NCBI GenBank assembly: GCA_021805985.1
Contig: JAJZDN010000010.1
Coordinates: 1-64,000 of the forward strand
Length of the DNA: 64,000 bases
Direction of reading: 5' to 3'
Source of the DNA: Planctomycetota bacterium
GTDB taxonomy: Bacteria > Planctomycetota > Phycisphaerae > WQYP01
Of this stretch, positions 44,100-53,510 are shown piece after piece (position 1 is the stretch's first letter; each line of letters starts with the position of its first letter). Made by a program: the position numbers and the translations under genes. The notes beneath the pieces are model-generated. The model did not search any database. It saw only the letters and a list, made by a program, of their open reading frames with translations, and was not told the DNA's origin.

Positions 44100-45665
44100 C
44101 TACTTCGCGGCCGATATTTGATTTTTTAGCACCGGCGAATTGCGAATGTACAGGTGGGTAACATGCGAAAAATGAGCCGCTGTAATCCCCTTGGCCAACT
44201 GAGCTTCAAAATGGTTAACCTGCAAGCCATGGACATCTTTGCAGACCATGGCGGGGCGGTCATCGGTTTTTTTGAAACTGACTTTTATGTTTGACAGCTC
44301 AATGTGCCGCGCATGACGGACAAACACGCCATAAGAAGGCATCACGCCGATATGCGTGGGGCCGGGATAACCCCCGTTAAGTTCCGGCGGATTGCGCCGG
44401 GCCTCTTTCCGTGTGCCGCCGCCGACAAAAATCAGCCGGATGTTATCCAGCCGGATATCCCGCACGTCATGGTGGGGCAGGCCGGTAATTTGAATACCGC
44501 TCATGGATCCAACATTGGTAGCCAGAATGTTGGATATCAGGATGTGCCGCAGGTGGCCCACGGTCACCGGTGGCGGAGCACGATCGCGGTCGCCCAGTGT
44601 CACGTAAATGGGACAATCTTTGACGTTCCGCATGGTAATATTAGATATGTTGATATCCTCCAGTACTGCTCCGTCCACCTCTTCCACTGCCAGGCCCATA
44701 CAATCGCGGAAGGTGCAGTTGGAAATGGTGATATTTTTGAACCCGCCATCGGATTCAGTACCCAGCTTGATCCGGCCGTTTTCTCGTCGGCTCGGGAGCA
44801 TTTTTCCGTTGATCAGCGTTCCTTCCTTGAAGCCTGAAAGTTGGCAATTGGTGATGGTGACGTTTTCTGTAGGCCATAACCTGTGCAGCGCATCGGTGGC
44901 TTTCAGGCACAGGCCGTCATCATGGGGAGAGTTAATCCGGCAATCGGAAACAACGGTATTGCGGCAAGAATCAATATCAACGCCATCGCGGTCGGTATCG
45001 ATGGTGATGTTGTTAAGCGTCAGTAAATTGCAGCCGGTGACAAGAATGCCAAAGTGTCCGCCATGCACGATGGTGATATTACGAATCAGCACATTCGTAC
45101 AAAGTTTTAGCGCAATGGCCTTATCCCCCACGCCCGGCAGTTTGGCCCCGGCAGCCCTATGAGATTTAGCCCAGCCAAACGCATCCGTGGTCAGTCCGCC
45201 GCCGTTGATTTCTCCCATACCGGTGATCGCCACATTTTTCAGATTTTCACCCCAGATCAGGCTGTTATGAAAATAGGTATGGCCGCCATCCTGATAAGCT
45301 CTTCCGGCAAATGGTTCGGCGTGGTCGTAAGCACCCAGTGCTATGGGGGCACCAAGAATTTCCGCGCCCGGCTGCAAATGCAAATTAATATTGCTTTTCA
45401 GATGAATGCTGCCGCATAAATATATGCCAGCGGGTATTTCAACCGTGCCGCCGCCGTGGGCATTGCAGGCCGCGATCGCACGGTTGATAGCCGGGCTGTC
45501 CAGATGTTTCCCATTCCCTGTCGCACCGAAGCGGCGCACGTTGTATCCCTGCGTCACTGCCTGCGCGGAAGCTTTGCCACCGTGCACACCTGCACACGCC
45601 AGAAGCGCGGCGAGAATTGTTGTTAAAAATCGCCCAGATAAGAAAGTGGATATTGAAACGCGCAT
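44100..45665 (-). CDS. Secreted GH28-family pectinolytic enzyme
   Basis: This 521-residue enzyme has a signal peptide (about 1-35). A right-handed parallel beta-helix starts YNVRRFGATGNGKHLDSPAINRAIAAC and IPAGIYLCGSIHLKSN. GH28 catalytic region: DTDRDGVDIDSC and HDDGLCLKATD hold the Asp residues, and RIKLGTESDGG is the RIK motif. The usual GHG is replaced by a GFKEGT segment, as in a recognisable bacterial subgroup. It would cleave polygalacturonan- or rhamnogalacturonan-type substrates. The start ATG at 45665 has GGAG upstream; the longer frame to 45899 lacks a signal peptide at its start. Confidence 0.88.
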   Translation of the reverse strand: MRVSISTFLSGRFLTTILAALLACAGVHGGKASAQAVTQGYNVRRFGATGNGKHLDSPAINRAIAACNAHGGGTVEIPAGIYLCGSIHLKSNINLHLQPGAEILGAPIALGAYDHAEPFAGRAYQDGGHTYFHNSLIWGENLKNVAITGMGEINGGGLTTDAFGWAKSHRAAGAKLPGVGDKAIALKLCTNVLIRNITIVHGGHFGILVTGCNLLTLNNITIDTDRDGVDIDSCRNTVVSDCRINSPHDDGLCLKATDALHRLWPTENVTITNCQLSGFKEGTLINGKMLPSRRENGRIKLGTESDGGFKNITISNCTFRDCMGLAVEEVDGAVLEDINISNITMRNVKDCPIYVTLGDRDRAPPPVTVGHLRHILISNILATNVGSMSGIQITGLPHHDVRDIRLDNIRLIFVGGGTRKEARRNPPELNGGYPGPTHIGVMPSYGVFVRHARHIELSNIKVSFKKTDDRPAMVCKDVHGLQVNHFEAQLAKGITAAHFSHVTHLYIRNSPVLKNQISAAK

Positions 45666-45786
45666 AAAATATTTTCTCCGCAAAAAGTTGTGACTGAGGA
45701 ACTTACCCCAGGAAAGGCATATAGGCAAATACTTTTGGCCTTCGGGGCTTAAAGAAATATCGATATTTGTGCGCACAGTTTGGACT

Positions 45787-46194
45787 TTAAGTTGGGTTTT
45801 CGCCACCGACTTCATCGAGCACATGTTCGGCCACAAAAATAGGTACTTGATTGGCGACGCCCAGGGCAATGGCGTCACTGGGGCGGCTGTCAACTTCAAC
45901 GCTGTGCCCGTCCTGCCGGATAATCAAGCGGGCGAAAAATGTATGATCCTGCAAATCGCTGATGACAATGCGTTCCAGCTTGCCGCCAAGCTGTTCGATG
46001 ACGCTGGAAAGCAACTGATGCGTTTGCGGGCGCGGAAATGCTGTTCCCTTTAACCGGTGGTCAATGGCCAGAGCTTCCGCAGAGCCGATGAGAATCGGCA
46101 AGGTCCGCAGCCCGTCGACTTCCTTGAGAAAAATAAACTGCTGATCGGAAGTTTCGGAAATGATAATACGTTTAAGTTCAACCTGTACGGCCAT
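45787..46194 (-). CDS. Bifunctional nuclease (BFN/DUF151) domain protein
   Basis: This 135-residue protein is made of one BFN domain: VELKRIIISETSDQQFIFLKE, LPILIGSAEALAIDHRLKG, and the C-terminal signature SVEVDSRPSDAIALGVANQVPIFVAEHVL. Family members have been reported with RNase/DNase activity, but in bacteria the role is unsettled. The start is the ATG at 46194 with GGAG 7 nt upstream. It lies about 120 bp upstream of the GH28 gene on the same strand. Confidence 0.92.
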   Translation of the reverse strand: MAVQVELKRIIISETSDQQFIFLKEVDGLRTLPILIGSAEALAIDHRLKGTAFPRPQTHQLLSSVIEQLGGKLERIVISDLQDHTFFARLIIRQDGHSVEVDSRPSDAIALGVANQVPIFVAEHVLDEVGGENPT

Positions 46195-46339
46195 GCGGAA
46201 ACTCCATTCCATGACCCGCCATCGGGCGGTTGCCAGCCAACGCTTAGCATAAGTATACTCTTCTTTGCGTGTTGAAGTTATTTCCGCAATGAGGGGGGGG
46301 GTATGACTTAAGGAAGATCCCACCTAAAAGGAAACATCT

Positions 46340-46885
46340 ATGGCGATATCCGACATTCGGGAGAAAATGGATGAAAACCAAAAGCCGTTTGTTATCGGGG
46401 GCATTGTTATGGTCTGTCTGGCCGTTGGATTGTTAATTTGGGAATTCAAGCCCGTCAGCGCGCCCGCCGGTGCAAGCAGTTATTACTTTTACGATCTGTC
46501 CAATGGCAGTATTACCACAGAGCCGGTTACCGCCATTTCACCGCTAAGGGGTGCCGATGGTCAAGATACGCTGGTACAGGCATTCTTCTTTACCTGCAGC
46601 AGTTGTGGAGATAAGAAAATAGGCTATCTGCTGAAGTATACGCGTCGGGCCAAGGCGGCAAAGGCGCTGCTTATGCACCCGGGCAACGGCGCGATGGCAC
46701 CGCAGCAATCTATGCAATTCAACTCGTCGCTGTCCAGGCACCAGGTTGCGATAGCCATGGGCACGCTGGTGCGTCTGCCGGCCAAAGGTTCGCACTGGTA
46801 CCCCATTGCCAGCCCGACGGGTTCTCAAATAGCCAGCCCGCCGCGCTGTTCCACGACTGCGTTGGCCAAAGCCTGTCGGCCATGA
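46340..46885 (+). CDS. Single-pass membrane protein of unknown function
   Basis: This 181-residue protein has a short cytoplasmic N-terminus and one transmembrane helix (FVIGGIVMVCLAVGLLIWEF). The extracytoplasmic domain contains FFFTCSSCGDKKIGYL, a CxxC pair that could bind zinc or form a disulfide. The last about 30 residues look disordered. AGGA lies before the ATG. No family is recognised; its neighbours are unrelated. Confidence 0.65.
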   Translation: MAISDIREKMDENQKPFVIGGIVMVCLAVGLLIWEFKPVSAPAGASSYYFYDLSNGSITTEPVTAISPLRGADGQDTLVQAFFFTCSSCGDKKIGYLLKYTRRAKAAKALLMHPGNGAMAPQQSMQFNSSLSRHQVAIAMGTLVRLPAKGSHWYPIASPTGSQIASPPRCSTTALAKACRP

Positions 46886-47082
46886 CCGACTGTCGGCCAC
46901 ATGGCAGTGAAAACACGCCTAAGGCGGTGGGGCAGTGCCGGAAAAAGTAGCCGGTATCACGGCAGCTCCACTATTAATAATAATGATTCAAAGGCTTGAC
47001 GCCACTGCGTACATCGCATAAATTTATTTCTACAGCGCAAAATCCATAGGGGGATTTTGTTGCCCAAACGGAGTGTTGTATT

Positions 47083-48297
47083 ATGAGAAAAGCCGCTAAA
47101 ATCAAGCGAACGGGCCGCAAAGCTCGCAGGCGTGTGGCATTATTTCTCGAGGATATGGGACCCTACGGGGAGCACTCCTTGCGGGCCATCGCGCATTTTG
47201 CCAGGAGCCGGGGCACTTGGCGCGTGGACATGGCCAACTTTGGCGAAGTCACCACCGAGGACATTGCTGCCGGAAAAGTTGATGGGGTTATCTTTGGGAA
47301 GTGGGAGGCGTTGCCGGCACTCTTAGAGGCCATTAACCATAGCGGCGTGCCGGCGGTAGATATTTCCGGTGGCGATGACGTCCAATCGCCTCCCGCCCGT
47401 GTGATGCCCGATGACCGTGCCGTTGGTCTGCTGGCGGCCGAACATTTTCTCGCACGCGGTTTTGCGCACTTTGCGTATTACGGCCTGCCCGATGAATTTA
47501 ATCATCGTTGGGAAAAAGCCCGGCGGGATGGTTTCCGCGATTCGCTTGCCAGCCGCGGCTTTTCAACGGATTGTTTTAAGGGTTCCGCCCGCGGCTGGAA
47601 CGAACTGCACGATAGCGTCCATCTGGCGGCGTTGAGCCGCTGGCTCATTAAGCTGCCCAAGCCCTGCGCCGTGCTGGCCTGCATTGATGCCCTTGCCTAT
47701 GAACTTTTGCGATTGTCACGGGAGTCCGGCATTGCGGTTCCCGAAGAAGTCTCGGTGTGTGGTGTGGATAACCGCTTGTGGATTTGCATGCTGGCCAATC
47801 CCACCATTACCAGTATCCCACTTGATGGTGCGCAGGCCGGTGCACGCAGCGCCCAGGTACTTGCCAAACTAATGGCGGGCCGCGCTGTTCCGCAAAAGCC
47901 GATACTTATTGCCCCGCTGCCCATTGAACAGCGCGAATCCACGGATGTATACGCCTATCATGACGCCGACGTGGTGGAAGCTCTGTACTATATTCGGGAT
48001 CATTGCAACCGACCAATCACGGTTGCGGATATAATTGGGACGATGCCTGTTTCCCGGAGGTCGTTGGAAATGCGATTTAAGAGCCTCACGGGCCAAACGC
48101 TGCAGACGGAAATCTGGAGAGCGCATCTGGACCGTGCCAAGGGGCTGCTGTTGGAAACGGATTACTCCATCAATGACGTGGCCGAAAATTCCGGATTCCG
48201 GACAGCTGCAACGTTTAATGTCATGTTCCGCCGGGCCTTTAGTAAGACTCCTACAGAGTTTCGTCGACAGGCTAAATTGCCAAATCGGCAGCCATAA
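47083..48297 (+). CDS. XylR-type regulator (LacI-like sensor fused to AraC HTH)
   Basis: This 404-residue cytoplasmic regulator has a basic N-terminal tail (KRTGRKARRRVALFLED). A periplasmic-binding-like sensor follows (VDGVIFGKWEALPALLEAI, SGVPAVDISGGDD, LACIDALAYELLRLSRE, SVCGVDNRLWICMLANPTITSI), and a C-terminal AraC DNA-binding domain with two helix-turn-helix units (ITVADIIGTMPVSRRSLEMRFKS; INDVAENSGFRTAATFNVMFRRAF). This order matches XylR, which activates pentose genes upon sugar binding. The ligand here is unknown; pentoses from the GH51 or GH28 substrates are possible. It appears monocistronic. Confidence 0.88.
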   Translation: MRKAAKIKRTGRKARRRVALFLEDMGPYGEHSLRAIAHFARSRGTWRVDMANFGEVTTEDIAAGKVDGVIFGKWEALPALLEAINHSGVPAVDISGGDDVQSPPARVMPDDRAVGLLAAEHFLARGFAHFAYYGLPDEFNHRWEKARRDGFRDSLASRGFSTDCFKGSARGWNELHDSVHLAALSRWLIKLPKPCAVLACIDALAYELLRLSRESGIAVPEEVSVCGVDNRLWICMLANPTITSIPLDGAQAGARSAQVLAKLMAGRAVPQKPILIAPLPIEQRESTDVYAYHDADVVEALYYIRDHCNRPITVADIIGTMPVSRRSLEMRFKSLTGQTLQTEIWRAHLDRAKGLLLETDYSINDVAENSGFRTAATFNVMFRRAFSKTPTEFRRQAKLPNRQP

Positions 48298-48431
48298 TTT
48301 CCTGTGCAAGGGCCTCCGTATCAGGTCGCCTTATCAGGAGCGCCAATGCGTTGCAAATCGTATATAATTAGAAAAGAGCCAATTAACTGTCACGGACAGC
48401 GTTGATACGGCTTATTGGAACGGTGCAGATC

Positions 48432-48860
48432 ATGAATAAGCTCACCAAGAAATCGATCGTTGATGTGACCCAGCAGTCGCCCTATGCGCCCGAGGCGTTT
48501 GACTTTGTGCGGGAAGGTCTGGCAGAAACCGTTCAACGCGTCCATCCTGCGGAAAGCGGCGACGAACTGCCGGCAGGGCAACGGCACGTCTCTGGCCAGG
48601 ACTTGGCGAAGGGCCTGCGTGATCTGGCCATCTGCAAGTATGGGATTATGGCTGGCGTGGTATTGGCGCACTGGAATATTCGCACTACCATGGATTTTGG
48701 TAAAATCGTCTTCGCCATGGTCGAAGGCGGTGTCATGCACAAAACACCGGAAGACAGCGTGGAAGACTTTCGGGATGTGTTTGATTTTGATGAGGCCTTC
48801 ACCGCGCCCCAGCGTCCGCTAATAATTGGAACGCCGGGGTTTGATTTGAAATCCGCGTGA
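48432..48860 (+). CDS. Minf_1886 family protein
   Basis: This 142-residue protein has the pattern of the uncharacterised Minf_1886 family, common in planctomycetes and verrucomicrobia: YAPEAFDFVREGLAETV, HVSGQDLAKGLRDLAI, FGKIVFAMVEGGVMHKTPED and DFRDVFDFDEAF. It is probably a small cytoplasmic helical protein; the function is not known. The ATG at 48432 is preferred over 48402 because the family starts near this point. It is followed at 89 bp by a lipoprotein gene and the cell-shape operon. Confidence 0.8.
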   Translation: MNKLTKKSIVDVTQQSPYAPEAFDFVREGLAETVQRVHPAESGDELPAGQRHVSGQDLAKGLRDLAICKYGIMAGVVLAHWNIRTTMDFGKIVFAMVEGGVMHKTPEDSVEDFRDVFDFDEAFTAPQRPLIIGTPGFDLKSA

Positions 48861-48949
48861 ACGTGGCAGTTATCCATGCAATAAAATCAGGCGTCGATGC
48901 GCCTGGAAAATACAGGGATGTCTTTTTTTATTCACAAGGGGAAACAGGC

Positions 48950-49408
48950 GTGGTCGCAAAATTTTCAAAGCGTATGATTTTAGCCAGTGTTGTCGGCCTG
49001 CTGCTGGTTGGCTGCACGTATCAGAAGCCGCCGGTTGATTTGACCGCACCTTCGCATTTCACGCTTAGCGTCATTGATGGCGCGCAGCGTCGGTCCGCCA
49101 TTGATGTGCCGATTCCGGCGTCGTCCAATGTCCTGCCAGATACGCAGGCCCTGATCAATTCTGTCGGCCCGTGGTCCCTGAAGGGCGATGAAACCGGTAC
49201 ACTTAATGAAGTCATCGTCAACGGACCTATGTATGATGTAAACGTGATGTCGGATCGGTTGGTCATTCGCTTCCATCATGATCCCAACCAGGTCGGTGCG
49301 GTAACGGCAGTGATAACCCGGCAGCAATATGATCAAATTCGCAGCGATGCGATGGTGACCGTACAGCCGAGTCAGTGGAAGAAAATCACTTACGGATCCA
49401 ATCCGTAA
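48950..49408 (+). CDS. Small lipoprotein of unknown function
   Basis: This 152-residue protein has a signal peptide and lipobox (MILASVVGLLLVGC), then a beta-rich domain with no recognised family. The start is GTG at 48950 behind GGGGA. An upstream ATG at 48857 would add 31 residues ahead of the signal peptide. It sits 47 bp upstream of mreD on the same strand and may be part of the cell-shape transcript. Confidence 0.72.
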   Translation: MVAKFSKRMILASVVGLLLVGCTYQKPPVDLTAPSHFTLSVIDGAQRRSAIDVPIPASSNVLPDTQALINSVGPWSLKGDETGTLNEVIVNGPMYDVNVMSDRLVIRFHHDPNQVGAVTAVITRQQYDQIRSDAMVTVQPSQWKKITYGSNP

Positions 49409-49455
49409 ATGTCCGTCGCTTCCCTTAAGGCGCGTTTGGCGGCATACTCTCTGTT

Positions 49456-49992
49456 ATGCGGTGGCTGACGTTTTTTCTGTTGCTCTATTTTGCCACGGCC
49501 CTTCAGGCCGCGCACCTTGGGCAATGGAGCGAATTCGGCTATTTCCATATCGAATATATTTTCATGCTGGCCGTGTTCTACGCGTTGTTCGCCGAGAAGG
49601 ATGCCGCGCTGCTGGCGTGCTTCTGGTGCGGGCTGATGTATGACCTTACCGGACAGTCTATTGTTGGATTAGAAGCGATTCTGGTGGGCATGATCGCCTT
49701 GAGCATTATCAGCATCCGCATGCACATTTTCCGCTCCAGTGTGCTGGGGCAGATGGTCATAACGTTTTTAGCGGTGCTGCTGTTCCTGGCCGGGCGCGTG
49801 CTCTTGGGCCATCTGGTCTTGTATTTCGCGGGGCGGCCGGTACCGATTGTCAACGGCCTGGCTTACACCGGCGTTATATTATCCAGTAGTCTGTATACCG
49901 CTGCGGTTGCGCCATGGATTTTCCGCGGTTTATTTTTGCTGGGGGATATGCTCGGCTTCGATATGCAGCATCGCCGGGGCATGGCCCGGTGA
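49456..49992 (+). CDS. mreD: Rod-shape-determining protein MreD-like
   Basis: This 178-residue inner-membrane protein has about five to six helices and the MreD pattern (YIFMLAVFYALFAEKDAALLACFWCGLMYDLTG ... GLEAILVGMIALSIISIRM). It would be part of the elongasome that positions lateral wall synthesis. Sequence identity is not obvious by eye, but placement directly before mrdA and rodA supports the call. mreB and mreC are not in the window. Confidence 0.75.
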   Translation: MRWLTFFLLLYFATALQAAHLGQWSEFGYFHIEYIFMLAVFYALFAEKDAALLACFWCGLMYDLTGQSIVGLEAILVGMIALSIISIRMHIFRSSVLGQMVITFLAVLLFLAGRVLLGHLVLYFAGRPVPIVNGLAYTGVILSSSLYTAAVAPWIFRGLFLLGDMLGFDMQHRRGMAR

Positions 49993-50168
49993 ATCAGGCC
50001 GTCTACTTTCCAGCGTGTGCCCATATTAAATGGCCCGCGGCTGCTCGATGCTATGGGTGGACGGTTGAAGCCTGTGATGCGTTGAAATCATCCGCAGTAT
50101 TACGCTAAGATCAATAGCGCAAACGGTAAGCGGTTATGCGGCGGCGACCATAGAGGTATCCAACCCCG

Positions 50169-52220
50169 ATGTTAAGGCGGCGATTAATCATGCTGGTTGT
50201 TCTGGCAGCCTTGGCGATGGCCGTCATTGGCACACGCTTAGCTGCGCTGGAAATTTTTCAGCACCAGCACTGGCGGGATGAAGCCCGCAGTTTTACCTAT
50301 CGCCACTTCATGATTCCCACCCGGCGGGGTGAAATTATGGATCGTGACGGCCGGCTGCTGGCGGTGGAAACACCCTGTTACAATCTGGCGATTGATTATC
50401 AGGCGATGAACCATGACGCCCTGTGGATCACGGCGGTGGCCATTCGCCATCTCGAACGTTTTAAATTATCCCGGGCGCAAATGCTCGTGCGCCTGTCAGT
50501 GGAAAAGCGCAAAATCAATAGAGAGCTGGACCGCATGCCCGAGTCCATCGCGGATCATTGTGGCGTGCCGTTGGGGCAGGTGCTGCACAGCTTTGACAAC
50601 ATCCGCAGTCGAATGCAGTTACTGAGGGAAGATGTCTGGACCGTGCGGTATTCCCATGTTGTGCATTCGGGAACATCCCCGGACGATCTGGATGAGCAAA
50701 TGGGCCTGGCCAACAATATCGATCTGGCTGAAGCCCATGAGGCCCATACGGTGATTCCCGATATTGGCTTTGCCGCCGCCGCCTATTTTAAAAAGCACGC
50801 TGGCCGCTATCCGGGTCTGGTGGTGCAGGCCGGCACCCACCGGATATATCCTTATAACGATGTCGGAGCGCATCTGATCGGATATATGCGACAAGTCACT
50901 GCACCGGTGGTGGAACAGCATCCGTTTGTGCTTCCCCGTCTGATGGCGGGGAGTCTGCGGGATACGCGTGGGCATTTGAAGGGATATTTGCCCGGCGATA
51001 CCATGGGAGCGACGGGGGTTGAACAGGCGGCTGAAAAATTATTACGCGGTTCGCGCGGGGTGCGCCTGGTGAATCTGGAAGGCCATCAGGTAAAAGCGGA
51101 TTATCGCAAGCCGGTCCCCGGTCAAAATGTCCGTCTGACGCTGGATATTAATTTGCAGCGGGCGCTAAGGGAAAAATTAGAGGACCCCACGACGCATCTG
51201 TTATATTTTAACGGGCAAATGCACAATGCCGCCGTGGTCGTCTTGTCCGTGTCGCACAATCGCGTGCTGCTGATGCTTTCGGAACCGGGTTATAACATTA
51301 ACACCGTTCACAAAAATTATTCGCTGCTGTTAAAAGATCCCACATTGCCCCTGATGGACCGCGCCATGTCCAGCGCGTTTCCTCCCGGAAGCATCGTCAA
51401 ACCGCTGGAATCATCGTTTGCCATGACCTTGGGCGTTATTACCCCTCACACCGTCATCAACTGCGGCCCGGAATTGTTTCCTGATCATCCCAATGTATTT
51501 CGTGATGACTCCTATCCGTACGGTCGCGGCCCCACGGATGTCGTTTCTGGTCTGGAGGAATCCTGCGACGTATTTTTTTATAATGTCGGAATGCGGCTGG
51601 GGCTGGCTCGCCTGGTGGCCGGTTATCGCAGTTACGGCCTGGGTTCACCTACCGGTATTGGGCTGGCGGAAGAGACCGGCGGTTATCTTCCGCCGACGGA
51701 TCACGCCATCAGCAAAATAAAGCGTCTGGATGATGCGATTATGATGGGGATCGGCCAGGGACCGATGGCGGTGACGCCGTTACAGATGGCCAATGGCTAC
51801 ACGGCCATGTTGCGCGGCGGAGTTTGGATGCAGCCGCAACTCATGCAGCAGTTTCACCGACCACCGCCACGGAAGATTAATATCAACACATCTTATCTTA
51901 AATATATATATAAAGGTATGTACCTGGTGGTGCACGGCCCCCTGGGAACCGCGAATATGGACGCTTTTACGCTGCCGGTGGAAGGGAAGACCGGCACGGC
52001 GCAGACCGCCGAACTGATACAAAAAGACGGCAAAACCACCGTGATCAAAGGTGATGACGGCTGGTTTATTGGCTGTGTGCCTGCCGATCATCCCAAGTAT
52101 GTTATCGCAGCCGTGGTGGAAATGGGCGGCTATGGCGGCCAGGTGGCCGGGCCGATCGTTAAACAGTGCATTGAACTGATGCAAAAGCGGGGCTACTTGC
52201 CGGAGGCCGCCAATCCGTGA
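50169..52220 (+). CDS. mrdA: Penicillin-binding protein 2 (elongasome transpeptidase)
   Basis: This 683-residue membrane-anchored class B PBP has an N-terminal helix (LIMLVVLAALAMAVIGTRL). The pedestal domain begins IPTRRGEIMDRDGRLLAVE. The transpeptidase motifs are SxxK in FPPGSIVKPLES, SxD in EESCDVFFYNVG, and KTG in VEGKTGTAQT. It forms peptide crosslinks during side-wall growth with RodA, whose gene overlaps its stop by 4 bp. The ATG at 50169 is preceded by GAGGTATCC. The pedestal segment is long, with an insertion around residues 100-190 compared with short PBP2 proteins. Confidence 0.94.
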   Translation: MLRRRLIMLVVLAALAMAVIGTRLAALEIFQHQHWRDEARSFTYRHFMIPTRRGEIMDRDGRLLAVETPCYNLAIDYQAMNHDALWITAVAIRHLERFKLSRAQMLVRLSVEKRKINRELDRMPESIADHCGVPLGQVLHSFDNIRSRMQLLREDVWTVRYSHVVHSGTSPDDLDEQMGLANNIDLAEAHEAHTVIPDIGFAAAAYFKKHAGRYPGLVVQAGTHRIYPYNDVGAHLIGYMRQVTAPVVEQHPFVLPRLMAGSLRDTRGHLKGYLPGDTMGATGVEQAAEKLLRGSRGVRLVNLEGHQVKADYRKPVPGQNVRLTLDINLQRALREKLEDPTTHLLYFNGQMHNAAVVVLSVSHNRVLLMLSEPGYNINTVHKNYSLLLKDPTLPLMDRAMSSAFPPGSIVKPLESSFAMTLGVITPHTVINCGPELFPDHPNVFRDDSYPYGRGPTDVVSGLEESCDVFFYNVGMRLGLARLVAGYRSYGLGSPTGIGLAEETGGYLPPTDHAISKIKRLDDAIMMGIGQGPMAVTPLQMANGYTAMLRGGVWMQPQLMQQFHRPPPRKININTSYLKYIYKGMYLVVHGPLGTANMDAFTLPVEGKTGTAQTAELIQKDGKTTVIKGDDGWFIGCVPADHPKYVIAAVVEMGGYGGQVAGPIVKQCIELMQKRGYLPEAANP

Positions 52221-53443
52221 CCGACAAGCGTGATGAGTATTCACCTTTGGGCATGTCCCGCTTTGCTGGGGGGAATTTTCGTGCATCCAGCCGCTTCACG
52301 CTGTTGGAAAACATCTGGCATCGGGTGATGCCGGAACTCGTGGCAACGCGCTTGGCGTGGCTGATGCTGCTGGCTGTAGCGCTGCTGTGCACGGCGAGCC
52401 TCATGGCGGTGCGAATATGCGGCCGCGGATTAATGGTCCGGCAGGAAATCCATATTCTCGTAGGCGCGGCGATTTTGCTGCTGCTGTTAACGGTGAATTA
52501 CCGCAAATTGGGAGTTCTGGCTTACGGCTTTTTTATTTTCACGACGCTGCTGCTTATCGCTGTGCGTTTTGCGCGGCCGATTAAGGGCAGCCACCGCTGG
52601 TTTATCATTCCTGGAGGTGTTGACCTTCAGCCCAGTGAACTGGCGAAGATATCTTTTGTCATGTCTGTGGCGTGGTGTCTTCGCATGCATAAAGACATGC
52701 GGCACCTCAACAAGCTGATTCTCCCATTTATCCTCGCCATTATTCCCATGAGTCTGATTCTTATTGAGCCTGATCTTGGCACGGCGTTGCTTTTTCCTGT
52801 GGTGCTCTACGCCATGCTTATTGCGGCGGGCGCAAAATTCCGGCATCTGCTGGCCATTGCGCTGATTGCCATGGCAGTGGCACCGGGTTGCTATCCGCTG
52901 CTTAAGCCCTATCAGAAACAGCGCATTGTCGCCTTGTTTGTGCATGGCAAGCCCACTCATCGCCAGCTCTCCGGAGAACTGTATCAGAAACGCCAGAGTG
53001 AAATTGCTGAAGGCAGCGGCGGCTTGACCGGCCAAGGGCTGGAGGGCACGGTGGAAATTCGCCATGGACTGCTGCCGGAAGCATCCAATGATTTTATCTT
53101 CGCGGTTGTGGGCAGTCAGTGGGGCTTTGCCGGTGCCATTGGCATTGTGATTTTATATCTTATATTTTTTGCGTCCTGCATGGAAACGGCTGGTGAAGCG
53201 GCAGACAGCTTCGGGCGCCTGCTGGTTGTGGGATTATCCTGCATGTTACTCCTCCAGGCGGTTATTAACATCGCGATGACTACCGGGATCATTCCGGTGG
53301 TAGGCATTACATTGCCGTTTATGTCTTACGGCGGCAGCGCCATGCTGGCGGATATGCTGGCCATGTCGCTGATTCTCAATGTCGCCATGCGCGGTGGCCG
53401 CATGATTCCCGGCAGCCGGGAACGTCCCGCCGCCCGCGGATAA
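52217..53443 (+). CDS. rodA: RodA peptidoglycan glycosyltransferase (SEDS family)
   Basis: This 408-residue inner-membrane protein has about 10 helices. SEDS features include RFARPIKGSHRWFIIPGGVDLQPSELAK, LIEPDLGTALLF, the ASNDFIFAVVGSQWGF segment, and GITLPFMSYGGSAM at the end. It polymerises lipid II for elongation with PBP2. Its GTG start overlaps the mrdA stop, so translation is coupled. The first about 45 residues form a hydrophilic N-terminal tail before helix 1. Confidence 0.95.
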   Translation: MTDKRDEYSPLGMSRFAGGNFRASSRFTLLENIWHRVMPELVATRLAWLMLLAVALLCTASLMAVRICGRGLMVRQEIHILVGAAILLLLLTVNYRKLGVLAYGFFIFTTLLLIAVRFARPIKGSHRWFIIPGGVDLQPSELAKISFVMSVAWCLRMHKDMRHLNKLILPFILAIIPMSLILIEPDLGTALLFPVVLYAMLIAAGAKFRHLLAIALIAMAVAPGCYPLLKPYQKQRIVALFVHGKPTHRQLSGELYQKRQSEIAEGSGGLTGQGLEGTVEIRHGLLPEASNDFIFAVVGSQWGFAGAIGIVILYLIFFASCMETAGEAADSFGRLLVVGLSCMLLLQAVINIAMTTGIIPVVGITLPFMSYGGSAMLADMLAMSLILNVAMRGGRMIPGSRERPAARG

Positions 53444-53510
53444 TGCCAGAGGAACCATTTCGACTCGTTTCAACCGCGACACATCCGCCGCCAATCGCTA
53501 TAATCTTTTT

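Noticed and set aside
43780-44121. 113-codon plus-strand frame after PEP-CTERM copy 2
   Set aside because: It begins in duplicated non-coding sequence after a terminator and overlaps the end of the GH28 gene; no ribosome binding site.
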